Assembly (NCBI GenBank): GCA_902465155.1
Contig: CABQLY010000007.1
Span: 19,291 to 83,290 of the forward strand
Length of the DNA: 64,000 bases
Reading direction: 5' to 3'
From: an uncultured Oscillospiraceae bacterium
GTDB taxonomy: Bacteria > Bacillota > Clostridia > Oscillospirales > Acutalibacteraceae
A program made the translations under genes and the position numbers. Position 1 is the stretch's first letter, and the number at the start of each line of letters is the position of its first letter. Positions 7,329-15,600 of this stretch are shown here, piece after piece. The notes beneath the pieces were generated by a model. The model had not been told where the DNA came from and did no database searches. It saw only the letters and a list, made by a program, of their open reading frames with translations.

Positions 7329-7817
7329 ATGGATGAAAACAAGTCCATTCCCTTTAACGGCACACCGGAGCAGGAAAAGCAACTGCTTGCCGCCATTGAG
7401 GAGGGAAAAACCCGAAAAGGCGCTTTGGTTTCTATTATGCAAAAAGCGCAGGACATTTACGGTTATTTGCCCCTGGAGGTGCAAAGCATTATTGCCCGTG
7501 AGCTGGATATTCCAATTCAAGAGGTTTACGGCGTTGCCACCTTTTACGCCCAGTTTTCGCTTTACCCGAAAGGGCAGTACAAAATTTCTGTCTGTCTTGG
7601 CACCGCGTGCTATGTAAAGGGCTCGGGTGATCTATTTAACAAATTAAAAGAAGTGCTTGGCATTGAGGACGGCCAATGCACGCCGGACGGCAAATTCTCT
7701 TTAGAAGCGTGCCGCTGCATTGGCGCCTGCGGCTTGGCCCCGGTACTAACGGTAAACGACGATGTTTACGGCCGTTTAACGGTAGATGATATTGAAGGCA
7801 TTTTAGCAAAATATTAA
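7329..7817 (+). CDS. hydC: NuoE-like [2Fe-2S] subunit of electron-bifurcating hydrogenase (HydC/HndA)
   Basis: 162 aa thioredoxin-like [2Fe-2S] protein. Cluster ligands fit Cys89, Cys94, Cys130 and Cys134 (CLGTAC and CRCIGACG). In bifurcating hydrogenases this subunit works with the NuoF-like flavoprotein to couple NADH and ferredoxin oxidation to hydrogen formation. ATG at 7329 follows a consensus AAGGAGG. First gene of a five-gene operon ending at the hydA terminator. Confidence 0.9.
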   Translation: MDENKSIPFNGTPEQEKQLLAAIEEGKTRKGALVSIMQKAQDIYGYLPLEVQSIIARELDIPIQEVYGVATFYAQFSLYPKGQYKISVCLGTACYVKGSGDLFNKLKEVLGIEDGQCTPDGKFSLEACRCIGACGLAPVLTVNDDVYGRLTVDDIEGILAKY

Positions 7818-7820
7818 GCT

Positions 7821-8378
7821 ATGATGACCGAAATTTCTTTAAACATATTAGATGTTGCGGAAAATTCGGTAAAGGCCGGTGCAAGCCTTACCGAAATTGC
7901 GGTTACGGCCAATGTTAAAGCCAACGCTTTAACCGTAACAATACGCGATAACGGCTGCGGCATGACGCCGGAGCAGGTAAACCGGGTAACCGACCCGTTT
8001 TACACCACCCGCACCACCCGCAAGGTTGGGCTGGGCGTGCCGTTTTTTAAAGAGGCAGCCGAGCAAACCGGCGGCAGCTTTTGCATTACCTCTACCCCGG
8101 GGGTTGGCACAACGGTAACGGCCGTTTTTGTGCTAAACAGTATTGACCGTATGCCGCTGGGGGACCTTTGCGCCACCCTGCACACCCTAATTACCATGCA
8201 TCCAACGCAGGATTTTTTATTTACCTACCGGGTAAACGAAAAATCTTTTACGCTGGACACCCGGCAGTTTAAAGAAATTTTAGAAGGCGTTGCGCTGAAC
8301 ACACCGGAAGTGAGCGCCTATTTGCGCGACTATTTGCGTGAAAACACCGCCGAAGTAAACGGCGAACTAATTTTATAA
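7821..8378 (+). CDS. GHKL-ATPase-fold protein of the hydrogenase operon
   Basis: 185 aa. It has the N box ILDVAENSV and the G1 box IRDNGCGM of HATPase_c domains, then TRKVGLGVPFFK (G2-like) and GGSFCITSTPGVGTTV. There is no histidine phosphotransfer domain and no sensor, so it is not a classical kinase. Starting 3 bases after the hydC stop and followed 17 bases later by the next subunit, it is plainly part of the operon. Similar proteins accompany clostridial HydABC-type operons; I infer a regulatory or assembly role, unproven. Confidence 0.8.
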   Translation: MMTEISLNILDVAENSVKAGASLTEIAVTANVKANALTVTIRDNGCGMTPEQVNRVTDPFYTTRTTRKVGLGVPFFKEAAEQTGGSFCITSTPGVGTTVTAVFVLNSIDRMPLGDLCATLHTLITMHPTQDFLFTYRVNEKSFTLDTRQFKEILEGVALNTPEVSAYLRDYLRENTAEVNGELIL

Positions 8379-8395
8379 TTCTGGGAGGAAATCCA

Positions 8396-8758
8396 ATGAA
8401 ATCGCTTGAAGAATTAAAAGCCATTCGCGACAGAATGAAAAATCAAGTGGAGCTGCGGGCCGAGGATTCAGACAGTATCCGCGTTGTTGTGGGAATGGCC
8501 ACCTGCGGAATTGCCGCCGGCGCCCGCCCCGTTTTAACCGCATTTTCAGACTTAGTGCAGGAAAAAGGCCTACATAATGTTATGGTTACCCAAACCGGCT
8601 GTATTGGCATGTGCGCTTACGAGCCTATTGTTGAAGTGCTGGCCCCGGGCAAGGAAAAGGTAACCTATGTTAAAATGACGCCGGAAAAAGCCAAAGAGGT
8701 TTTTGAGCAGCACTTGGTTGGCGGCAAGGTTGTTACCAAGTACACCGTGCTGGATTAA
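8396..8758 (+). CDS. Thioredoxin-like [2Fe-2S] ferredoxin subunit (HydD/HndB type)
   Basis: 120 aa. MATCGIAAGA (Cys37) and TGCIGMC (Cys69, Cys73) match HndB-type small proteins of NAD(P)-linked [FeFe]-hydrogenases. Only three cysteines line up in the expected places, as is common in this family, so cluster binding is likely but not certain. A GGAGGA ribosome site precedes the ATG at 8396. Lies between the ATPase-fold gene and the NuoF-like gene. Confidence 0.82.
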   Translation: MKSLEELKAIRDRMKNQVELRAEDSDSIRVVVGMATCGIAAGARPVLTAFSDLVQEKGLHNVMVTQTGCIGMCAYEPIVEVLAPGKEKVTYVKMTPEKAKEVFEQHLVGGKVVTKYTVLD

Positions 8759-8773
8759 GGAGGAATCTTATAA

Positions 8774-10561
8774 ATGTATCGTTCACATGTATTAGTTTGC
8801 GGTGGTACAGGATGTACCTCCTCCGGCAGCAAGGCGATTATTGAAAAGCTGGAGCACGAGCTAAAAGCTCAAGGTTTGGAAAAAGAAGTGCAGGTTGTAC
8901 GCACCGGTTGTTTCGGCCTTTGCGCTTTAGGCCCGGTTATGATTATTTACCCCGAAGGCACCTTTTACTCTATGGTAAAAGAAGAGGATGTTGCCGAAAT
9001 CGTTTCTGAGCACCTGTTAAAGGGCCGTATTGTAACCCGATTAGTGTATGACGAAACCGTTTCCGACGCCGGCATTAAATCTTTAAACGAAACCGACTTT
9101 TACAAAAAACAGCACCGCATTGCCCTGCGCAACTGCGGCGTTATTAACCCGGAATGTATTGACGAATACATTGGCCGCGACGGTTACCAGGCCTTAGGTA
9201 AGGTGTTAACCGAAATGACGCCCGACGAGGTTATTCAAACCATGTTAGACAGTGGCCTGCGCGGCCGCGGCGGCGCAGGCTTTCCCACCGGCTTAAAATG
9301 GAAGTTTGCCAAAGGCAACAACGCCGACCAAAAGTATGTTTGCTGCAACGCCGACGAGGGCGACCCCGGCGCGTTTATGGATCGCTCGGTTTTAGAGGGC
9401 GACCCCCATGTTGTGCTGGAAGCCATGGCCATTGCCGGCTACGCCATTGGCGCTTCGCAGGGTTACATTTATGTTCGTGCCGAATACCCCATTGCCGTAC
9501 AGCGTTTGCGGGTTGCCATTAAGCAGGCACACGAATACGGCCTGCTGGGTAACGACATTTTTGGCACCGGCTTTAATTTTGATATTGGCCTGCGCCTTGG
9601 CGCCGGCGCGTTTGTTTGCGGCGAGGAAACCGCGTTAATGACCTCTATTGAGGGCAAGCGCGGCGAGCCGCGGCCCCGCCCCCCGTTCCCGGCGGTTAAG
9701 GGCCTTTTTGGTAAGCCCACCATTTTAAACAATGTTGAAACCTACGCCAACATTCCGCAAATTATTTTAAATGGGGCCGATTGGTTTGCCTCCATGGGTA
9801 CTGAAAAATCTAAGGGCACCAAGGTATTTGCCTTGGGCGGTAAAATTAACAATACCGGCCTGGTAGAGGTTCCTATGGGCACCACCCTGCGCGAAATTGT
9901 AGAGGAAATTGGCGGCGGTATTCCCAACGGCAAAAAGTTTAAGGCGGCCCAAACCGGCGGCCCCTCCGGCGGATGTATTCCGGCCGAGAACTTAGATGTT
10001 CCGATTGATTATGACAACTTAATTGCCATTGGCTCTATGATGGGCTCCGGCGGATTAATTGTTATGGACGAAGATAACTGCATGGTAGACATTGCAAAAT
10101 TCTTCTTAGAGTTTACGGTAGATGAATCCTGCGGTAAATGTACCCCCTGCCGTATTGGTACCCGCCGCACGCTGGAAATGCTAACCAAAATTACCGAGGG
10201 CAAAGCCACGCTGGAGGATTTAGACAAAATGGAGGAGCTTTGCTACTACATTAAGGATAACTCCCTTTGCGGCTTAGGCCAAACTGCGCCCAACCCGGTT
10301 CTTTCCACCTTAAAGTATTTCCGCGACGAATACATTGCCCACGTGGTAGACAAAAAATGTCCTGCCGGCGTATGTAAAAAGCTCCTTTCCTTTAAAATTG
10401 TTGCCGATAAATGTAAAGGCTGTACCGCCTGCGCGCGTAACTGCCCGGTTAACGCAATTTCCGGCGCGGTTAAAACCCCGCACACCATTGATACCTCTAA
10501 GTGTATTAAGTGCGGCGCCTGTATTGAAAAATGCCGCTTTGGCGCAATTATTAAAGAATAA
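8774..10561 (+). CDS. hydB: NuoF-like NADH-binding flavoprotein subunit of bifurcating hydrogenase (HydB/HndC)
   Basis: 595 aa in four parts: an N-terminal thioredoxin-like [2Fe-2S] domain (residues 1-95, GGTGC and TGCFGLC), the FMN/NADH-binding NuoF core with GLRGRGGAGFPTG, an SLBB and [4Fe-4S] region with CGKCTPCRIGT, and a C-terminal 2x[4Fe-4S] ferredoxin with CKGCTACARNCP and CIKCGACIEKC. This is the layout of the Thermotoga and Acetobacterium HydB subunit, where electron bifurcation between NADH and ferredoxin takes place. The extra ferredoxin tail separates it from respiratory complex I NuoF. Confidence 0.93.
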   Translation: MYRSHVLVCGGTGCTSSGSKAIIEKLEHELKAQGLEKEVQVVRTGCFGLCALGPVMIIYPEGTFYSMVKEEDVAEIVSEHLLKGRIVTRLVYDETVSDAGIKSLNETDFYKKQHRIALRNCGVINPECIDEYIGRDGYQALGKVLTEMTPDEVIQTMLDSGLRGRGGAGFPTGLKWKFAKGNNADQKYVCCNADEGDPGAFMDRSVLEGDPHVVLEAMAIAGYAIGASQGYIYVRAEYPIAVQRLRVAIKQAHEYGLLGNDIFGTGFNFDIGLRLGAGAFVCGEETALMTSIEGKRGEPRPRPPFPAVKGLFGKPTILNNVETYANIPQIILNGADWFASMGTEKSKGTKVFALGGKINNTGLVEVPMGTTLREIVEEIGGGIPNGKKFKAAQTGGPSGGCIPAENLDVPIDYDNLIAIGSMMGSGGLIVMDEDNCMVDIAKFFLEFTVDESCGKCTPCRIGTRRTLEMLTKITEGKATLEDLDKMEELCYYIKDNSLCGLGQTAPNPVLSTLKYFRDEYIAHVVDKKCPAGVCKKLLSFKIVADKCKGCTACARNCPVNAISGAVKTPHTIDTSKCIKCGACIEKCRFGAIIKE

Positions 10562-10579
10562 GAAAGGAGTGTGCTGAAC

Positions 10580-12325
10580 ATGGCTAATGTAAATTTAAAA
10601 ATTAACGGCATGGATGTTTGCGTGCCGGAGGGCACCACGGTTTTAGAGGCTGCCCGCCAATTAGGAATAGAAATTCCAACCCTGTGCCACTTAAAAGGCT
10701 TAAACGAAATTGGCGCCTGCCGCATTTGCGTTGTTGAAGTTGCCCGCGCACGCTCTTTAATGGCTGCCTGCGTTTACCCGGTTTCTGAGGGGATGGAGGT
10801 TTTCACCAACACCCCCCGCGTGCTGGAAGCCCGCAAAAAAACGCTGGAGCTTATTCTTTCGGCGCACGACCGCAGCTGCCTTTCCTGCACACGCAGCGGC
10901 AAATGCGAGCTGCAAACCCTTGCCAAAAAGCTGGGTGTTGAGGACGCCGGCAAATACGACGGATTCCGCAACGAGTACGAAATTGACACTTCGGCCCCGC
11001 ACATGATTCGCGATAACAACAAATGTATTTTGTGCCGCCGTTGCGTGGCTGCCTGCCGCCAGCAATATGTTGGGGTTATTGGCCCCAATAACCGCGGCTT
11101 TAAAACCTCCATTGGCTGTGCGTTTGAACGCCCGTTGAACGATACCGCCTGCATTTCCTGCGGGCAGTGCATTGTTAGCTGCCCCACCGGCGCTTTGGCC
11201 GAGCGGGACGATACTGCGAAGGTGTTTGAGGCTTTGGCCGACCCCACCAAGCATGTTGTAGTGCAAACCGCCCCCTCTATTCGCGCAACGCTGGGCGAAT
11301 GTTTTGATTTGCCAATTGGCACCAATGTTGAGGGCAAAATGGTTGCCGCCCTGCGCCGCTTAGGGTTTGATAAGGTTTTTGACACCGACTTTGCCGCCGA
11401 CCTTACCATTATGGAGGAGGCTAACGAGTTTATTGACCGGGTGCAAAACGGCGGAAAGCTGCCGCTGATCACCTCCTGCTCTCCGGGCTGGATCAAGTTC
11501 TGCGAAACTTACCACCCCAATATGCTCGAAAATCTTTCCTCCTGCAAATCTCCGCAGCAAATGTTCGGCGCGGTTATTAAAACCTGGTACGCCGAGAAAA
11601 ACGGCATTGACCCGAAAGATATTGTAAGCGTTTCGGTTATGCCTTGTACCGCTAAAAAGTTTGAGGTAGACCGTGACGATCAATCGGCCGCCGGCGTGCC
11701 GGATGTAGATATTTCTATTACCACGCGCGAGCTGGCCCGCATGATTGAAAAAGCCGCCATTAACTTTAACCTGCTGCCCGACGAGCAGTTTGATAATCCG
11801 CTTGGCGAAAGCACCGGCGCCGCTGTTATTTTTGGCGTTACCGGCGGCGTTATGGAGGCGGCACTGCGTACCGCGGTAGAAACCTTAACCGGCAAAGAGC
11901 TGGACGATGTTAACTTTAACGCTGTTCGCGGCAACGCCCCAATTAAAGAGGCTACCTTAAATGTTGCCGGCATGGATGTTAAAGTGGCGGTTGCCAGCGG
12001 CGCCGCTGCAGCGCACACCCTGTTACAGCGGGTAAACAACGGCGAGCAGTTCCACTTTATTGAAATTATGGGTTGCCCCGGCGGCTGTATTAACGGCGGC
12101 GGCCAGCCCCACCAGCCGGCGGCTGTTCGCAGCTTTACCGATTATAAATCTCTGCGTGCCGCAGCCCTTTATAACGATGACGCTGCTAAAACCATTCGCA
12201 AATCTCACGAAAACCCCATGATCAAAGAAATTTATAAAGATTACTTTGAAAAACCGGGCAGCCACAAGGCGCATGAGGTATTGCACACCACCTATGTTGA
12301 TCGCTCTAAAAAAGTGATTAAATAA
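10580..12325 (+). CDS. hydA: [FeFe]-hydrogenase catalytic subunit HydA
   Basis: 581 aa. The N-terminus has a plant-type [2Fe-2S] domain (CHLKGLNEIGACRIC), a His-ligated [4Fe-4S] segment (HDRSCLSCTRSGKCELQ) and a 2x[4Fe-4S] domain. All three H-cluster motifs are intact: TSCSPGW at 298-304, MPCTAKKFE from 354, and EIMGCPGGC at 495-503 followed by INGGGQP. It produces or oxidises H2. I use the ATG at 10580, 10 bases after GGAG, rather than the GTG at 10571, which touches the ribosome site. No maturases HydE, HydF or HydG are in the window. Confidence 0.95.
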   Translation: MANVNLKINGMDVCVPEGTTVLEAARQLGIEIPTLCHLKGLNEIGACRICVVEVARARSLMAACVYPVSEGMEVFTNTPRVLEARKKTLELILSAHDRSCLSCTRSGKCELQTLAKKLGVEDAGKYDGFRNEYEIDTSAPHMIRDNNKCILCRRCVAACRQQYVGVIGPNNRGFKTSIGCAFERPLNDTACISCGQCIVSCPTGALAERDDTAKVFEALADPTKHVVVQTAPSIRATLGECFDLPIGTNVEGKMVAALRRLGFDKVFDTDFAADLTIMEEANEFIDRVQNGGKLPLITSCSPGWIKFCETYHPNMLENLSSCKSPQQMFGAVIKTWYAEKNGIDPKDIVSVSVMPCTAKKFEVDRDDQSAAGVPDVDISITTRELARMIEKAAINFNLLPDEQFDNPLGESTGAAVIFGVTGGVMEAALRTAVETLTGKELDDVNFNAVRGNAPIKEATLNVAGMDVKVAVASGAAAAHTLLQRVNNGEQFHFIEIMGCPGGCINGGGQPHQPAAVRSFTDYKSLRAAALYNDDAAKTIRKSHENPMIKEIYKDYFEKPGSHKAHEVLHTTYVDRSKKVIK

Positions 12326-12337
12326 ATTTTTGCCTGA

Positions 12338-12368
12338 AAAACCCCGCTGCTTTTTGCAGCGGGGTTTT
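12338..12368 (+). terminator. Terminator of the hydrogenase operon
   Basis: Thirteen-bp stem of AAAACCCCGCTGC and GCAGCGGGGTTTT around a T-rich loop, 13 bases after the hydA stop codon. The stretch from here to 12540 shows no other feature. Confidence 0.85.
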
Positions 12369-12540
12369 CACTTATCTAAGCCAAGCTTTAATAAACCAAA
12401 CAACAATTTTTAGCGGCGGCAGCGCTGCGTTTTGGCCAAAACGCAAAGCAATAAAAAACCGTGTAGCCCCAAAAAGCTTTAAAAGTGTTTTTAAGGGCGC
12501 AGCCTTTTGCAAGGTCTTGGCCGTTTCACAAGGGCTAAAT

Positions 12541-13368
12541 TTACTTTTGCTTTCGGTAGCCAACAGGGCTAACGCCAACCCGTTTTTTAAAAACATGGCT
12601 AAAATACAAAGGGTCGGCAAAGCCAAGCTGCTCGGCAATTTGGCTAACGCTTAGTTCGGTTTTTAGCAGCAGCTTTTTGGCGCGGTCGGTTAAAATGTTT
12701 AGGCGGTACTGGTTGGGGGTGTAGCCGGTTTCTTTTTTAAAAACCCGAATAAAATAATCGGGGTTCATTTGGCAGTGTGCCGCGTACTGCGAAACCGAAA
12801 AATTTTCGCCCCCCGCTTTCATTTGCTGAATAACGCCGCAAATCATGGCCGAATAGGCCGTTTTTTTGTTTTCCTGCAAGGCTTGCTCTAACCGGTAAAG
12901 CAGCTCTAACCCCAAAGCCTCGGTGTAAAAAAAGCTGTTGGCCCCCCGGCTGCAAATTTCTAAAATCAGCTTTTCAAAAATCGGGCTTAAAAAGCCGGTG
13001 TAGTTAGGGCGCAAAACCGCCGTTTGTTTTAAGCAGGCAAAACGCTGCTGCAGCTCCCGGCCGCCAAAATGCAGCCAGTAGTACGAGCTGTTTGGCGCCG
13101 GGTGGTAGGTGTACTCCTGCCGGGTGTGCGGGGTGTAAAGCAGCAGCTCCCCTGCCCGCACCCGGTGTTCGCGGCTGTTTAAGGTGTAGGTTAACAGTCC
13201 ACTTTCAACAAAAATCAGCTGAAAATCCTCAAACCCAATTTCCCGCTCGGTGTAAAGGCAGGTAGAAACCCCAACAAAGTGCCCGCAATTATTAATGCAC
13301 AAATCAAACGAATAGTCGTTTTTGTGGCCGTTTTTCGTCATAGAATCGTAAGCGTATATCAGCTGCAT
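12541..13368 (-). CDS. AraC family transcriptional regulator
   Basis: 275 aa. The C-terminal ~100 residues hold the two helix-turn-helix motifs of AraC/XylS proteins (FSVSQYAAHCQMNPDYFIRVF and SVSQIAEQLGFADPLYFSHVF, each broken here by small differences). The N-terminus is a cupin-like sugar-sensing domain ending near residue 140. Start taken at the ATG at 13368 next to GGGG; the longer frame would include the promoter. It has its own TTGACA promoter. The neighbouring genes are not sugar genes, so its target is unknown. Confidence 0.85.
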   Translation of the reverse strand: MQLIYAYDSMTKNGHKNDYSFDLCINNCGHFVGVSTCLYTEREIGFEDFQLIFVESGLLTYTLNSREHRVRAGELLLYTPHTRQEYTYHPAPNSSYYWLHFGGRELQQRFACLKQTAVLRPNYTGFLSPIFEKLILEICSRGANSFFYTEALGLELLYRLEQALQENKKTAYSAMICGVIQQMKAGGENFSVSQYAAHCQMNPDYFIRVFKKETGYTPNQYRLNILTDRAKKLLLKTELSVSQIAEQLGFADPLYFSHVFKKRVGVSPVGYRKQK

Positions 13369-13405
13369 AAAACCCCGCCAAGCCTTAATTCTTTTTACCG
13401 TTTTC

Positions 13406-13434
13406 AGCGTAACACATTTTTTGCGCCTTGTCAA
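13406..13434 (-). promoter_or_regulatory. Promoter of the AraC-type regulator
   Basis: TTGACA (13429-13434), 17 bp, TACGCT (13406-13411) on the minus strand, giving a leader of about 30 bases. Confidence 0.65.
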
Positions 13435-13540
13435 GAAAAAATCGATTTTTTACATAAAGGCTTGGGCTGCTGTTTTTACAAAATACAAAAGGACACAAAA
13501 GCTCGGCACTCGACCAAAGGCTTGCCGGGCGCATTTTTTC

Positions 13541-13569
13541 TTGACAAAACGAGCAAAAAAATGTACCAT
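13541..13569 (+). promoter_or_regulatory. Orphan plus-strand promoter-like sequence
   Basis: TTGACA (13541-13546), 17 bp, TACCAT (13564-13569), preceded by a T-rich run. No plus-strand gene follows; it points into the antisense side of the three-gene unknown operon. Confidence 0.45.
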
Positions 13570-13654
13570 AATAGTGTGGAAAAACGGTTGGCTTTTGGAA
13601 ATTTTCAGGCAGTTTTGCAAAATTAACCACCATAACGGTTAAAGGTGTTGCTGT

Positions 13655-14086
13655 TTAAAGCATTATGTAAACCAACGCCAGCAGCAGCTTTTCATCGGCC
13701 TTTTCGTTGGCCAGCAGCAAACAAAGCATAAGCAGCAGCAACCGGTCGTTATCCATCTCAATTTTGTTAAAATTCAGCATTTTTAAAAGGTCAAAGCCCT
13801 TGTTTTGCGGCTTTGGGGGTTCGGGCTTTGGGGCCGGGCCGCCCCCCTGCTCCGGCTGGGGCTTTGCGGGCGGTTCTGCCTTGCTTTTAGGGCCGGGTTG
13901 CCCCTTTTGCGGCGCAAAAAGCGGGGGCACCGGCGAAGCTTGCTGCCGGCCGGCCGGTTCGGGCGCTTTTGGCCGGTTAAACTCTAACCCGCCGGCCGGC
14001 TTACCACGGTACATTTCGTTAAACTGGCGGCGGGCGTTTTCCTTTTCCCTTTCAAAACGCTGACGCTCGTTTTCTGTCATATTCAT
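13655..14086 (-). CDS. Protein of unknown function with proline-rich linker and hydrophobic C-terminus
   Basis: 143 aa. A charged N-terminal helix (residues 1-30, Glu/Arg-rich) leads into a Pro/Lys/Gln-rich linker (about 33-95) and a hydrophobic C-terminus with LLLLMLCLLLANEKADEKL and LALVYIML. That tail could be a membrane or helical-bundle contact. The start overlaps the stop of the previous gene by 4 bases (ATGA), so translation is coupled. I do not recognise a family. Confidence 0.7.
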   Translation of the reverse strand: MNMTENERQRFEREKENARRQFNEMYRGKPAGGLEFNRPKAPEPAGRQQASPVPPLFAPQKGQPGPKSKAEPPAKPQPEQGGGPAPKPEPPKPQNKGFDLLKMLNFNKIEMDNDRLLLLMLCLLLANEKADEKLLLALVYIML

Positions 14087-14520
14087 CCCCCCGCAAATAA
14101 ATCAAGCAGCCCCTGCTGCTTTAACAACGGAACCACCGCGGCAATTTTTAAAAAGCGTATTGCCTTTTCGGCGCGCTCGGCCCGCTGGGGGCTTAAATAC
14201 GGCTTTAGCGCCCGAATCAACTCAACGCTTGAGTCGTTTTTCATGCCCTGAACAGCCTGCACTACCTTCATCATGTTCCCCATTGCCGCCGCGTTGGAGA
14301 GCAGTGCCGAAAAATTATTCTCCCCCTCCCCCGGTTTTGCGCCGGCGGCCGAAAGTAAAGCCGAAAGGTCCGGCCCGGCTGCGGTTGGCGCCGGTGCGGA
14401 GTTTTCGTCCGGCTCTTGCTTCGCGGCGCTACCTAACAGGGTTGCCGCAGCGGCACGGAGCTTTTCCATGCCGCCGGGGGAGTTTATTAGCTGCGAAAGC
14501 TTTTCGTTTAAATCCTCCAT
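14083..14520 (-). CDS. Protein of unknown function, helical, Ala-rich
   Basis: 145 aa. The N-terminal helix (MEDLNEKLSQLINSPGGMEK) and a conserved-looking C-terminal segment VELIRALKPYLSPQRAERAEKA followed by FLKIAAVVPLLKQQGLLDLF flank an Ala/Pro-rich low-complexity middle (about 35-75). Similar short proteins occur in clostridial genomes without a known role. It is the middle gene of a three-gene operon; 3 bases separate it from the gene upstream. Confidence 0.7.
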   Translation of the reverse strand: MEDLNEKLSQLINSPGGMEKLRAAAATLLGSAAKQEPDENSAPAPTAAGPDLSALLSAAGAKPGEGENNFSALLSNAAAMGNMMKVVQAVQGMKNDSSVELIRALKPYLSPQRAERAEKAIRFLKIAAVVPLLKQQGLLDLFAGG

Positions 14521-14523
14521 AAG

Positions 14524-14745
14524 CTATTTTTCCCCGAATAACGACTTCATAATACTTTGCGCCTGGGCCGAATTTAAAACCTGATTTAACGCCTGCTTAT
14601 TTTGCAAAATACTGTTCAGCTTTTCGGCGTCCTCCTTGCTTAAGCTTTTCATTAGCTTAGCGGCGTCCTGCTGATTTAAATGGTTCGGGTTTAGCCCGTT
14701 TTTTTTCATTGCGTTTTGTAATGGTTTTGGAATGTTATTTTGCAT
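14524..14745 (-). CDS. Small helical protein of unknown function
   Basis: 73 aa, Asn/Gln/Lys-rich, predicted helical (DAAKLMKSLSKEDAEKLNSI and QAQSIMKSLFGEK). ATG at 14745 follows CGGAGGCGAT, a good ribosome site. First gene of the operon. No signal peptide or membrane segment. Family not recognised; the ordering and overlaps argue that the three products act together. Confidence 0.7.
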   Translation of the reverse strand: MQNNIPKPLQNAMKKNGLNPNHLNQQDAAKLMKSLSKEDAEKLNSILQNKQALNQVLNSAQAQSIMKSLFGEK

Positions 14746-15090
14746 ACTATCGCCTCCGTTTACATTTTATTCTATGCAAACAAAAAGGTGTTTAGACGAA
14801 CGCCGGCTTCGGCCGGCAAAAATGTACCAAAGCCCCACAAAAAGCAAGCCTTTGGCGCTTTTTGTGGCTTGCCGAAGCAGCGAGGCAACAGTGCCCCCTT
14901 AGCAGGCCCGGCCCAAAGCCCGCGCCAAGCCGCAGAATTAAAACGCAACCAATTAATGAAAAAACAATTTAAAGAAAAATAATTAAAGAAAAATACCTAA
15001 GAAAAAAGAACTAAATATAAACAACTAAAGAAAAATTAAAAGCAAAACTGCATTACCGCGGTTTTGCCAAATTTAGAAAGGAAATTTAAA
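14746..15090. other. Intergenic region between divergent genes, with one perfect hairpin
   Basis: 345 bases without a convincing gene. 14835-14867 forms a perfect 11-bp stem (CCACAAAAAGC/GCTTTTTGTGG). A second short hairpin GCCGGC-TTCG-GCCGGC lies near 14802-14817. From 14940 to 15060 the plus strand is purine-rich with repeated TTAAAGAAAAAT-like words. An open frame at 14740-14982 has no ribosome site or protein-like composition. Confidence 0.5.
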
Positions 15091-15561
15091 ATGCGTGTTT
15101 TAGTACTTTCAGACCTGCACGGCCGCGGCAGCCGCTTTGAACAAGCCGTTGAGGCGCAACCGCAGGCAGCCGCCGTGTTATTTTTAGGGGACGGCGTAGA
15201 ACAGGCAAAAGAGCTTGCCGCCTTTTACCCGCAAAAAAGCTTTTACTTTGTTTGCGGCAATTGCGACCTTGCCAGCTTAGAGCCCTCTACCCGCACCGTA
15301 ACCCTAAACGGCACCAAAATTTTAATCACGCACGGGCACAAGTACGGCGTAAAATACAGCTTAGAACCCTTAATTCAGGCGGCCGAACAGCAAAACTGCA
15401 AAATAGCGGTTTACGGTCACACCCACCTGGCGCACGAGGAGTACCGCAATGGCCTTTATTTGCTAAACCCCGGCTGCCTTTGCGGCGACAGAGCCAAACC
15501 CAGCTACGGCATTATAGACCTAACTCCACAAGGCATTTTAACCGGCATTGCCTATTTGTAA
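15091..15561 (+). CDS. YfcE/MJ0936-type metallophosphoesterase
   Basis: 156 aa. It has the calcineurin-like signature in order: SDLHG (residues 7-11), FLGDGVEQA, GNCD, THGHKYGV and YGHTH near 105-110, followed by NPGCLCGDR. Family members are cytoplasmic phosphodiesterases with two metal ions; the physiological substrate is not settled. Start at the ATG at 15091 behind AAAGGA; an upstream in-frame TTG lies before the ribosome site. Confidence 0.88.
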   Translation: MRVLVLSDLHGRGSRFEQAVEAQPQAAAVLFLGDGVEQAKELAAFYPQKSFYFVCGNCDLASLEPSTRTVTLNGTKILITHGHKYGVKYSLEPLIQAAEQQNCKIAVYGHTHLAHEEYRNGLYLLNPGCLCGDRAKPSYGIIDLTPQGILTGIAYL

Positions 15562-15600
15562 AGCCGGCAATTGCCTTTTTATTGCCAAAATTTTACCCCA

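Noticed and set aside
12372..12638. 88-codon minus-strand frame after the AraC gene
   Set aside because: Half of it is a shifted frame of the AraC gene and the remainder has no motif or ribosome site.
14740..14982. Plus-strand open frame of 80 codons between the unknown operon and the phosphoesterase
   Set aside because: It has no ribosome site, overlaps the start of the minus-strand gene, and its sequence is biased by the hairpins and repeats.
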